Shown: positions 8,897 to 16,645 of the stretch, in pieces | Position numbering within the stretch: the stretch's first letter is position 1 | How the letters are laid out: each line of letters begins with the position of its first letter | NCBI RefSeq assembly: GCF_007989605.1 | Contig: NZ_BJUL01000020.1 | Span: forward strand, 1-59,411 | Source: Vreelandella venusta | GTDB taxonomy: Bacteria > Pseudomonadota > Gammaproteobacteria > Pseudomonadales > Halomonadaceae | Direction of reading: 5' to 3' | Length of the DNA: 59,411 nucleotides | Position numbers and translations under genes: made by a program | Notes under the pieces: generated by a model | Told to the model about the DNA's origin: nothing | The model's input: only the letters and a program-made list of their open reading frames with translations | The model's database searches: none

Positions 8897-9723
8897 TGCG
8901 CCGAATTGGTGATGCACCCGCCGTGCGGCGTCTACTCATTGGCACCGCCCTGCTGCTATCTGGGCTATTTTTGCTGCTACCGTTGGTGGCAATTTTTGCC
9001 CAGGCCTTCTCCCAGGGCGTGACAGTCTTTTGGGCCAACGTTAGCGATACGTTCACCCTGCATGCGATTGGCCTGACACTCGTCATTGCGTTATTAACCA
9101 TACCGATATGTCTAGTATTCGGTGTCGCCTTGGCATGGCTGGTTACCCGCTTTAGTTTCCCAGGTCGGCGTATTTTACAAACGCTGATCGATATTCCTTT
9201 TGCCGTTTCCCCCGTTGTGGCCGGGCTTATCTACCTGTTGCTATATGGCCGTAATGGCTGGATTGGCAGTTGGCTAGACAGCCACGATATTCAACTGATG
9301 TTCGCTTGGCCCGGCATTTTAATGGTCACTATTTTTGTGACCTGCCCGTTTGTGGCCCGCGAGCTCATTCCGCTCATGCAGGCCCAAGGCTCCCGGGAAG
9401 AGGAAGCCGCGGTGACCCTAGGGGCTGGCGGCTGGACCACCTTTCGGCGTGTCACGTTACCCAACATTCGCTGGGCACTGCTGTACGGGATCATCCTCAC
9501 TAACGCGCGCGCCGTGGGGGAATTTGGTGCCGTTTCGGTGGTTGCCGGAGCTATTCGCGGCAAGACAAATACTTTGCCGCTGCATCTAGAGCAGCTTTAT
9601 CAGGATTACAACGCAGTGGGCGCGTTTGCTAGCGCCGCACTACTGGCCCTTATTGCCCTGTTAACCCTTGCGGCCAAGGCAGGCCTGGAATGGCGTGCAT
9701 CGCGCCAGGAGGCATTTTTATGA
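8896..9723 (+). CDS. cysW: Sulfate ABC transporter permease CysW
   Basis: Second inner-membrane subunit of the sulfate importer, 275 residues, about six transmembrane helices. The EAA loop ([19 protein letters not shown]) and the [10 protein letters not shown] segment are typical. The stop overlaps the cysA ATG in an ATGA junction. An AGGTAAAG element at the end of cysT precedes the start. Confidence 0.95.
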   Translation: MRRIGDAPAVRRLLIGTALLLSGLFLLLPLVAIFAQAFSQGVTVFWANVSDTFTLHAIGLTLVIALLTIPICLVFGVALAWLVTRFSFPGRRILQTLIDIPFAVSPVVAGLIYLLLYGRNGWIGSWLDSHDIQLMFAWPGILMVTIFVTCPFVARELIPLMQAQGSREEEAAVTLGAGGWTTFRRVTLPNIRWALLYGIILTNARAVGEFGAVSVVAGAIRGKTNTLPLHLEQLYQDYNAVGAFASAALLALIALLTLAAKAGLEWRASRQEAFL

Positions 9724-10814
9724 GTATTCGCCTACAGAATATCGCCAAGCACTTTGCCAACACCCAAGCGCTTGAGCCGATCAACCTGGACATTCATGAA
9801 GGCGAACTAGTCGGCCTGCTTGGTCCGTCTGGCTCTGGAAAAACCACACTGCTGCGTATTATTGCAGGCTTGGAAAGCGCTGACCGCTATCCTCAACCCG
9901 GAAAAATACTGTTCGGCGACCGCGATGTCACCAACGTTCACGTTCGCGATCGCCGCATTGGGTTTGTTTTCCAGCACTACGCCCTGTTTCGCCATATGAG
10001 CGTATACGACAATGTCGCTTTTGGACTAACCGTGATGCCCAAGAAGCGACGCCCATCCAACGGTGAAATTCGTGCGCGAGTCTTTAGACTGCTGGAAATG
10101 GTTCAACTGCAGCATTTAGCTAACCGTTTGCCCGCTCAACTCTCTGGCGGTCAGCAGCAACGTGTTTCTCTCGCCCGCGCCTTGGCCGTTGAACCTGACG
10201 TATTGCTTTTGGATGAGCCATTTGGCGCGCTGGATGCCAAGGTGCGCCAGGACCTACGACGCTGGTTACGCCGCCTGCATGAAGAACTTAACTTTACTAG
10301 CGTGTTTGTTACCCATGATCAAGAAGAAGCGCTGGAGCTGTCTGACCGCGTGGTGGTGATGAGTAACGGACGCATAGAGCAAATTGATACGCCTGAAACG
10401 CTCTATCGTTCACCCAAAAATCGTTTTGTGTTTGAGTTCCTTGGCGACGTTAACCACTTAGAAGGCAAGGTACACCAAGGTGTACTCACCTGTGGCGATG
10501 CGCACCTCAATGTTAACTTGCCTAACGGTGACGAAGAGCTGTTGCTGCGCCCTCATGAAGTGCGCCTTGCCCAGCAGCCAAGCGCAGAGAGCCACTTGCC
10601 GGTGACAGTGACTGCCATTTCACCGGTTGGTGCTGAAGTGCGTGTTGAGCTGGAAGCCGACTGGCTGGCTAAGCCATGGCTTGCAACGGTGCGTCATGCT
10701 GATTTTGAGCAGCTTCAGATGCGCCGTGGGCAACGCCTATTCGCTCATCCACGGCAGTGGCATCGTTTCCCCGCCGCAGCGTCAAAAGTAACGGAGCAAA
10801 GCCGCGCCGCTTAG
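9720..10814 (+). CDS. cysA: Sulfate/thiosulfate import ATP-binding protein CysA
   Basis: ATPase of the sulfate importer, 364 residues from the ATG at 9720. Walker A is GPSGSGKTT, the signature is LSGGQQQRV, Walker B is [11 protein letters not shown], and the switch histidine is in [10 protein letters not shown]-terminal regulatory (TOBE-like) domain follows from about residue 240. The frame opens at 9690, but the ATG overlapping the cysW stop, with AGGAGG just upstream, is the clear start. Confidence 0.96.
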   Translation: MSIRLQNIAKHFANTQALEPINLDIHEGELVGLLGPSGSGKTTLLRIIAGLESADRYPQPGKILFGDRDVTNVHVRDRRIGFVFQHYALFRHMSVYDNVAFGLTVMPKKRRPSNGEIRARVFRLLEMVQLQHLANRLPAQLSGGQQQRVSLARALAVEPDVLLLDEPFGALDAKVRQDLRRWLRRLHEELNFTSVFVTHDQEEALELSDRVVVMSNGRIEQIDTPETLYRSPKNRFVFEFLGDVNHLEGKVHQGVLTCGDAHLNVNLPNGDEELLLRPHEVRLAQQPSAESHLPVTVTAISPVGAEVRVELEADWLAKPWLATVRHADFEQLQMRRGQRLFAHPRQWHRFPAAASKVTEQSRAA

Positions 10815-10928
10815 GGCATGCCAACAACGGCACAAGTAGAGGGCAGCTTTAGTTCGCGGACGCTTTAGAGCTGCCACCTTCTATTATTAGTTACGACAGA
10901 TGAACTATCCACCTGTATCAACAGCTGG

Positions 10929-11543
10929 TTAGCGCATTTGCCTAAACGTGAGGCTCACCCGCGGCTCACAATCTTTCTTGGTTTTAGGCAGGCTATGTAG
11001 CCAGTTTTGCTGCGTGGCGCCTTTCATCACCAACAGACTACCGTGCTCTAGATTAAGCGATAAACTCTCCCCTGTTTGTTTATGTTTAAACGAAAACCTC
11101 CTTGCGCCACCTAGGCTCAACGCGCCAATCACACCATTTTCAACTAGGTCTTTTTCAGCATCACTGTGCCAACTCATTCCTTCCGCGCCAGAGCTATAAA
11201 AGTTGCACAAGCACGAATTGAACACATCACTACAGTTACTCTCCACTATCTGCTTAATCTCTTGTAAAAAGCCAGGCCACACTGATGCCGTCTTGGTATA
11301 TCCAGAGTAGGTATAAGAGACTGGCTCATCCGCGTACCAGGCTACTTTCCTCTTGGTAACGATCTCTTTTCCGTAAATAAACGCTCGATCATGCTCCCAG
11401 TTTAATTCGTCCCTACACTTAGCTAGATACATATCAGCAGAGGCCGCCTCTAGGATTTTACCGTGATAATAGACCGCCCCATCTTGTGGAAGCAGGTTAA
11501 TCAACTTCATGTCGTCGTTTTCAAACAGGTCAGTAAACGTCAT
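10929..11543 (-). CDS. AlkB-like 2OG-Fe(II) dioxygenase
   Basis: Predicted oxidative dealkylase of damaged nucleic acids, 204 residues. Iron ligands H126 and D128 (WHSDAE) and H183 (WLHSLP), and the 2-oxoglutarate arginines R195 and R201 (RVSLTFR), are all present. Length and the RxxxxxR ending resemble the ALKBH2/3-like bacterial group more than classical E. coli AlkB. No good ribosome site precedes the ATG at 11543, so the ATG at residue 12 remains possible. Base composition is more AT-rich than the sulfate operon. Confidence 0.88.
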   Translation of the reverse strand: MTFTDLFENDDMKLINLLPQDGAVYYHGKILEAASADMYLAKCRDELNWEHDRAFIYGKEIVTKRKVAWYADEPVSYTYSGYTKTASVWPGFLQEIKQIVESNCSDVFNSCLCNFYSSGAEGMSWHSDAEKDLVENGVIGALSLGGARRFSFKHKQTGESLSLNLEHGSLLVMKGATQQNWLHSLPKTKKDCEPRVSLTFRQMR

Positions 11544-11681
11544 AGCGATGCCTATTTTATGCTAACTACCAAGACAGCAAGAAACGGGTTTTTCCCATAC
11601 CCCAAAGGCGGCAATACTGAGCCACACGAGGCTAACTCTCGAGCCTACTGATTAATAGCAAACCTTAAAATGGGGTATAAA

Positions 11682-12584
11682 ATGAGAGCAATCGACTATA
11701 TACGACTACTGTCATTAGCCGCTATATGGGGAGCGAGCTTTCTTTTCATGCGAATCGCCGCCCCTGCAATAGGGCCAATCAACACGGCATTTTTTAGAGT
11801 CTTTTTTGGCCTAATTGGTTTAGCTTTCATCATCTTAGCCATACGCAAAAGCCTGGAATTCAAAGGTAAACTAGGTAAGACTTTGATATTGGGTGCGATC
11901 AATTCAGGCCTTCCTTTTCTGATGTACAGCATAGCAGCAACATTATTACCTGCTGGATACTCCGCTATTTTAAATGCCACCACCCCTTTGACGGGCGCCA
12001 TGATTGGTTTATTTATCTTTAGCGAGCATTTATCGTTAAGAAAATGGATAGGTGTCTTATTAGGTATTATCGGTATTACGATCATTACTACGGTGGGTGA
12101 TTCAAATATCGACGGCAATATATACATTGGCGTGGCCGCTTGCATCATAGCCACTATTGGTTATGGCTTGGCGGGGTTTCTTACCCGCAAGTGGATAACC
12201 CAACAAGGCGGCCTGGATTCAATGCTGGTTGCGTTTGGCAGTCAAATAGGCGCAACCGCTTTTCTTAGCCCCTTTTTGATCTGGAGTATTTCATATGGTC
12301 CGAGTACTGAATGGCTTCAGGGTGAGGTGTGGATCAGTCTGCTAGCCGTCGGCTTTTTATGCACGTCCCTCGCTTATATCCTCTATTTTAGATTAATCGC
12401 CGACATCGGGCCTTTACGATCACTCACGGTTACCTTCTTGGTGCCGCCATTCGCCGTGTTATGGGGCTTCTTAGTTCTTGATGAAACAATTTCCAGCGGA
12501 TTCCTCTCGGGCTCTGCCGTCATTTTGCTATCCGTCTGGTTAATCGTTGGCCCTGATTCCCAAGCAACAGCCGAGCGCATTTGA
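11682..12584 (+). CDS. EamA/DMT-family permease
   Basis: Inner-membrane transporter of the drug/metabolite superfamily, 300 residues with about ten hydrophobic helices in two EamA halves. The first helix reads AAIWGASFLFMRIA and the TPLTGAMIG segment ends the first half. The substrate cannot be inferred. GGGG six bases before the ATG at 11682 favours it over the ATG at 11670. The gene is AT-rich compared with its surroundings and diverges from the AlkB-like gene. Confidence 0.88.
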   Translation: MRAIDYIRLLSLAAIWGASFLFMRIAAPAIGPINTAFFRVFFGLIGLAFIILAIRKSLEFKGKLGKTLILGAINSGLPFLMYSIAATLLPAGYSAILNATTPLTGAMIGLFIFSEHLSLRKWIGVLLGIIGITIITTVGDSNIDGNIYIGVAACIIATIGYGLAGFLTRKWITQQGGLDSMLVAFGSQIGATAFLSPFLIWSISYGPSTEWLQGEVWISLLAVGFLCTSLAYILYFRLIADIGPLRSLTVTFLVPPFAVLWGFLVLDETISSGFLSGSAVILLSVWLIVGPDSQATAERI

Positions 12585-12699
12585 TTGCAATCGCATCACG
12601 ACATGGCGTTGAAAGCGACAGAATAACCCAACCACCAGAACATACCGCCAGCACACTACCCGCGTTATACTGACGTTTTAGCCATTGCGGAGGAAGACC

Positions 12700-13293
12700 A
12701 TGCGTCGGCGCCATTTTTTACACCTCTCTGGTGCGCTGCTTACCAGTGTTTTGCTAGCGGCCTGCGCTAGCCCTCAGTATCTACAGCTAAGCCCAGAACG
12801 CAGCGCCAGCGTGCCGCAGACAGGCTCTGGTCAGCAAGTCACCGTGATAGCGACTGATGCCAGGGAAAGCGAAGTGATTGGAACACGCTCAGGTGGCAAT
12901 ATGTCTACCGCGCAGATCACCGTGAGTAGCCATGAGCTCATTCCGCAGTTGCAAGCCGAAGCTGAGCGCGCTGTGCGCGATATGGGGTTCACTCCTACTC
13001 GCGATGCAGCCCAAGGCCGCCCGAGTATTACTCTTGAACTCGCTGGTCTTAACTATGCCAAAGGTGGAAGCGGCCAACCGCTGATCGACGAAGCGCGTAT
13101 TGAAGGGGTTTTCAGAGCGATCGCTCAGAACAAAGGCACGACATATACCGGCACTTACACCTCGCGACGCACCCAAGGCTATGCCATTAAGCCCGGCGAA
13201 GATGCCAATGCACGCATGCTAAACGATTTGTTAAGTGATGGTTTAAACCGTGCGTTTAGTGACCCAGAACTGGGCCGCTTACTCGCTCGCTAA
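12700..13293 (+). CDS. YajG-family lipoprotein
   Basis: A 197-residue predicted lipoprotein: a basic N-terminus, a hydrophobic stretch, then the lipobox LLAAC with lipidated C22. The rest resembles the YajG family (VTVIATDARE, LSDGLNRAFSDPEL). The function of the family is unknown. GGAGGAAG precedes the ATG at 12700, which decides against an in-frame TTG at 12685. It is monocistronic and converges on tpm. Confidence 0.8.
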   Translation: MRRRHFLHLSGALLTSVLLAACASPQYLQLSPERSASVPQTGSGQQVTVIATDARESEVIGTRSGGNMSTAQITVSSHELIPQLQAEAERAVRDMGFTPTRDAAQGRPSITLELAGLNYAKGGSGQPLIDEARIEGVFRAIAQNKGTTYTGTYTSRRTQGYAIKPGEDANARMLNDLLSDGLNRAFSDPELGRLLAR

Positions 13294-13325
13294 ACCGTTT
13301 TATCCTGATAGCGTATTCTGAGAAT

Positions 13326-13348
13326 ATCTGCCCGCTTCGCGGGCAGAT
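13326..13348. terminator. Hairpin downstream of the YajG gene
   Basis: ATCTGCCCGC-TTC-GCGGGCAGAT: a perfect 10-bp stem with a 3-base loop. No T-run follows on either strand, so termination is only a possibility. It lies between convergent genes, just before a tandem array. Confidence 0.5.
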
Positions 13349-13374
13349 GTCGTTACAGACAACGCGATAAAAAC

Positions 13375-13442
13375 ACAGCTATTAGCAAACACGCTTATCA
13401 GCAAGCACAGCTATCAGCAAACATAGCTTTTAACAGAGACAG
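13375..13442. repeat. Degenerate 16-bp tandem array
   Basis: Four 16-base units run from 13375 to 13438: ACAGCTATTAGCAAAC, ACGCTTATCAGCAAGC, ACAGCTATCAGCAAAC and a diverged ATAGCTTTTAACAGAG. A partial fifth copy (ACAGCTATAC) continues into the end of tpm, so the tpm stop codon is part of a repeat unit. It fills the gap between two convergent genes. Confidence 0.8.
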
Positions 13443-14075
13443 CTATACGTGCGGGCCTCGGCGCTCCAGCACCCAAACGCTTTCGCTGCGGCCCCGTTCA
13501 TCAGCCTCTCTGTTCTCAACCAATTCAACACGGAAGTTGGGCATAAACAAATGCTCAATCTCACTGTTGGGCACACTGTAAGGCGGACCTGCATTGTGGT
13601 CATCGTGGGTTAACCCCACTAACAGCCCTTTAGCACCAGGCGGCACTAATTGGGCAAGGTGGAAGGCATAGCGCTCACGGGTAGCCGGCGGCAGTGCAAT
13701 TAATGAAGCTCGGTCATAAAACGCGCCCACTTCTGCTGCCTGCTTGATGTGCAAGTGAAAAAAATCGCCGCACCACAATTCAACACTACCCTGGCGTGAG
13801 ACATTAAAGCCTGCCTGGGTATAGCGCGACACACTCGCATTGCGCTGAGCCAGGAACTGCTCTATTGCTTCAGGAGCCAACTCAATACCCAATACCGGAT
13901 GGCCTTCATCTGCTAGCCAACGCATATCCAAACTTTTTCCGCATAGCGGCACAAGCACTTTGGCTCCAGGCGTCACATTAAGCGTAGGCCAGTACTGGGC
14001 AAGCGCTGGGTGGGTATCGGACAAATGAAAGCCAATACGTCCCTCTTGCCAACGTTGACGCCAGGGGTTTTCCAT
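13443..14075 (-). CDS. tpm: Thiopurine S-methyltransferase
   Basis: SAM-dependent methyltransferase of the bacterial TPMT family, 210 residues, linked in other bacteria to tellurite/selenium methylation. Features: WRQRWQEGRIGFH at the N-terminus, the SAM loop VLVPLCGKSLDM, GIELA, and YDRASLIALP. GAGGTGG before the ATG at 14075 selects this start over an in-frame GTG three codons upstream. The physiological substrate is not known. Confidence 0.93.
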   Translation of the reverse strand: MENPWRQRWQEGRIGFHLSDTHPALAQYWPTLNVTPGAKVLVPLCGKSLDMRWLADEGHPVLGIELAPEAIEQFLAQRNASVSRYTQAGFNVSRQGSVELWCGDFFHLHIKQAAEVGAFYDRASLIALPPATRERYAFHLAQLVPPGAKGLLVGLTHDDHNAGPPYSVPNSEIEHLFMPNFRVELVENREADERGRSESVWVLERRGPHV

Positions 14076-14128
14076 TGCGGCCACCTCGTACTCGAAATTT
14101 ACACGTAACGCTGGTTTGTTTACGTCGC

Positions 14129-14764
14129 TTAAAACCAGCGGTCTCTCTTTTTACGACGACGCGGCAAATGAGGAACAATCAGCCCAACTAATAACCCAGC
14201 GCCAGCAACTCCACCGCCGTACATGAAATAGCGCATCAGCAGATCTTCTTCCTGGGTCTCTAGACGCGCCTGCAATGCACGCACCTGCTGGCGAGACTGC
14301 TCTGCTTCACTATCAAGATCGTGGTTACGCGCTTCCAATTCGACGATCCGCTTTTCACGGATATCGAGTGTTTCCGTCATGGAAGAAATGCGCTGCTCCC
14401 AAGTATCGTTAATACCATCCAATTCTTGGGTAAGCTCATCGACTTGGGCTTGTAGTATGGGTAACTGTTGGCGGGCACTCGGGTCTTGCTGCAGCTCGCT
14501 ACTGAGCACCCACACCGTATCGCCGCTATTGCTGCGTACACGCGTATAATCACCGCTTGTTTCCAGCACCTCGACCTGCTCACCTGCCTTTAATGTTCCC
14601 ACAATGCGATAACCATCGGTGGGACCACTGCGCACATACGTGCTTAACTCGTCACTTACCCAAGCTTGGTTATCAGACTGGGCAAATGCTGGGGTTCCCC
14701 CGATACTCAACAACACGCCAACGGCAGCGGCGTAACAACTACTACGAAGTTTATTTACTTGCAT
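14129..14764 (-). CDS. SH3-domain membrane protein (YgiM-like, TIGR04211 type)
   Basis: A 211-residue exported protein: signal peptide to about residue 28 (AFA), a bacterial SH3 domain (about 33-90, with VRSGPTDGYRIVGTLKAGE and VWVLSSEL), a coiled coil (about 95-175), one transmembrane helix (about 180-200) and a basic cytoplasmic tail (PRRRKKRDRWF). This matches the YgiM architecture. Its role is unknown; a periplasmic scaffold at the inner membrane is likely. Confidence 0.85.
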   Translation of the reverse strand: MQVNKLRSSCYAAAVGVLLSIGGTPAFAQSDNQAWVSDELSTYVRSGPTDGYRIVGTLKAGEQVEVLETSGDYTRVRSNSGDTVWVLSSELQQDPSARQQLPILQAQVDELTQELDGINDTWEQRISSMTETLDIREKRIVELEARNHDLDSEAEQSRQQVRALQARLETQEEDLLMRYFMYGGGVAGAGLLVGLIVPHLPRRRKKRDRWF

Positions 14765-14848
14765 AACGTCATGTCCTGATTGTAAAAACGCGCGAGGCAG
14801 ACGAAGCCGTCGCGCGTATCGCTCAAAGCGGTGCGCTTGTCTAGGCGC

Positions 14849-15178
14849 TTACCCTTCTCCACGAGGCGGCAATGGAAAGGGACGAGGAAACTCTGCGACG
14901 CGAGCATCGCTTTTAACTGCTTTCAAAGGGCCTTCACGTTCCACTTCATCAATACGCACAATGGCATTAAGCGGCAGATAACTGCGCTTAACACCTTCAA
15001 AGGTACGCTGTAGCTTTTCTGCCCCTGGATCAACAACAACCCGCGACGCATCGTCAAAGACAAACTCCTCGACTTCAATAAAGCCCCAGAGTTCGCTTTG
15101 AAAGATTTCTCTGACGTATAAATCCCATATTTCACCCTGCTGGTGAACCACCACACGGTAGATCGGCTTGGCCGCCAT
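14849..15178 (-). CDS. DUF1820 family protein
   Basis: Small cytoplasmic protein of 109 residues. It has the conserved IYRVVVHQQGEIWDLYVR opening, GFIEVEEFVF, VVVDPGAEKL and GVKRSYLPLNAIVRIDEVE blocks that I recognise as DUF1820, widespread in gammaproteobacteria and without known function. The C-terminus ends in a proline/glycine-rich tail. Confidence 0.82.
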   Translation of the reverse strand: MAAKPIYRVVVHQQGEIWDLYVREIFQSELWGFIEVEEFVFDDASRVVVDPGAEKLQRTFEGVKRSYLPLNAIVRIDEVEREGPLKAVKSDARVAEFPRPFPLPPRGEG

Positions 15179-15391
15179 CTTGGCCTATTCCTCTTGCCAC
15201 TTGAACATAATGTTAAGGCGCCTAGCCTAACATACTCAGGGGTTTGCTCTTTAGTATGCCATCCTCAAAAGGGCTTATTTTTGGCTATTTCCACCTTCAG
15301 TGGCTGCTAATTAGCCGACGGATGACCCTATCGTGTATGGTGAAGTAAGTGGTATGGCAACTTTATTCACTCACCCACAGGAGTCACTGAC

Positions 15392-16615
15392 ATGCAAAAG
15401 GATCCCAATAAGGGCTATATCGCCCTGTTAGGTTGGAGCCTCAATGCGATTGAAGCGGCTGAGAATTTTGACCGCCGCTATATCGTGGTTGCACCCGACT
15501 GGGCCGAGGAGTACTGCCAGAAACATGATATTCCCTACGTTCCCTGGAATTTTGAGCGTCTCAACGACCGCTCTCTCGAAATTGCTGAAACGTTGAAAGA
15601 AAAAGGCGTTGACGTCGCTATCCCGCTTTACGAGGAAACCGTTGAGTGGGCAGGCGCTATTAACTCAGTGCTGCTCGACAATCCACGTATTTACGGTCAA
15701 TCGCTGCTGCTTCGCGACAAAGCATTGATGAAACGCCGCGCCCAGCTTGGCGGCATTCGCGTGGGTATTTTCGAAGAAGCCCACGATAAAGATGACGTAG
15801 TACGCTTTCTAAAACGCGTTAATCAGACACTACTCAAGCTGGATGGCGACCCCAACGACCCTATCCACCTGAAGGCGTTCGATAAGGCTGGCTGTCTTGG
15901 CCACCGCGTTATCCGCACACCGGATGAAGTCGATACGATTCCCGACGAAGAGTTTCCTGTGCTGATGGAGTCTCACTTAGACGGCTGGGAATTCGCCGTT
16001 GAAGCGTGGATTCACGATGGAAAAATCGCTTTCTTGAATATTTCAGAGTACGTCACTCTTGGCTACTCAGTATTTGTGCCCGCGTCTCCAGAGCTTGAAA
16101 AATACCGCGAACAAATTACGGCACAAATCGAAAAGCTGATCAAAGCGTTTGATATTGAATTCGGCCTCATTCACCCCGAGTACTTTGTCACCAGCGACGG
16201 TGAAATGTACTTTGGCGAAGTCGCTTACCGCCCACCCGGCTTTAAAGTCTTCGAACTTCTTGAGCGGGTGTATGGATTTAACGCCTATCAGGCATCAATG
16301 CTGGTATTCGATCCTAAAAGCACAAAAGAAGAAGTCGCCGCCTTCTTTCCCAAAGAAGTGGTCGACGCTGATGGGTTCGCGGGCTGCTTCGGCGTTTATC
16401 CCCGCCGCCGGGTTGTTAGCCGCTTGGAGATTCCTGAAGAAACAGAGGATCACGCCTATTTTGAATCCCACGAGCTGACATCACCGCTTGAAGAAACCGT
16501 CACTAAACGTACGGCATTTGGTACCCACTGGGGCTTGGTCTATTTTAAAGGCGAAGACGCACACACGCTCCGTGATCTGCTTAAACGCCAAGAAGACCTC
16601 GACTTCTATGTATAA
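15392..16615 (+). CDS. ATP-grasp domain enzyme, partner of the papain-like protein
   Basis: A 407-residue predicted carboxylate-amine/thiol ligase or related ATP-grasp enzyme; the substrate is unknown. An N-terminal Rossmann-like pre-ATP-grasp part (8-100) precedes the ATP-grasp fold: K161 in HLKAFDKAG, the hinge ESHLDGWEFAVEAW (193-206) and the Mg/ATP-binding GEVAYRPPG (275-283) with E276 and R280. HPEYF (261-265) may line the active site. AGGAG precedes the ATG. A possible operon follows: the next gene begins 30 bases downstream. It is not a standard GshB, PurK or CarB. Confidence 0.85.
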   Translation: MQKDPNKGYIALLGWSLNAIEAAENFDRRYIVVAPDWAEEYCQKHDIPYVPWNFERLNDRSLEIAETLKEKGVDVAIPLYEETVEWAGAINSVLLDNPRIYGQSLLLRDKALMKRRAQLGGIRVGIFEEAHDKDDVVRFLKRVNQTLLKLDGDPNDPIHLKAFDKAGCLGHRVIRTPDEVDTIPDEEFPVLMESHLDGWEFAVEAWIHDGKIAFLNISEYVTLGYSVFVPASPELEKYREQITAQIEKLIKAFDIEFGLIHPEYFVTSDGEMYFGEVAYRPPGFKVFELLERVYGFNAYQASMLVFDPKSTKEEVAAFFPKEVVDADGFAGCFGVYPRRRVVSRLEIPEETEDHAYFESHELTSPLEETVTKRTAFGTHWGLVYFKGEDAHTLRDLLKRQEDLDFYV

Positions 16616-16645
16616 TCCCCGCTACAGCTGGGATAAGGAGTCAAT

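Noticed and set aside
10842..10875. Terminator after cysA (GGCAGCT ... AGCTGCC)
   Set aside because: The 7-bp arms are 20 bases apart and no T-run follows; too weak to list.
11696..12154. Minus-strand 152-codon open frame over the DMT permease gene
   Set aside because: It is an antisense frame of a clear membrane protein gene; composition is a mirror of hydrophobic codons.
12520..12714. Small minus-strand open frame across the permease/YajG gap
   Set aside because: It overlaps both genes, has no ribosome site and no similarity that I recognise.
15392..16615. Glutathione synthetase or carbamoyl-phosphate synthase assignment for the ATP-grasp gene
   Set aside because: Length and N-terminal part do not match GshB or CarB, and only the general ATP-grasp motifs are shared.
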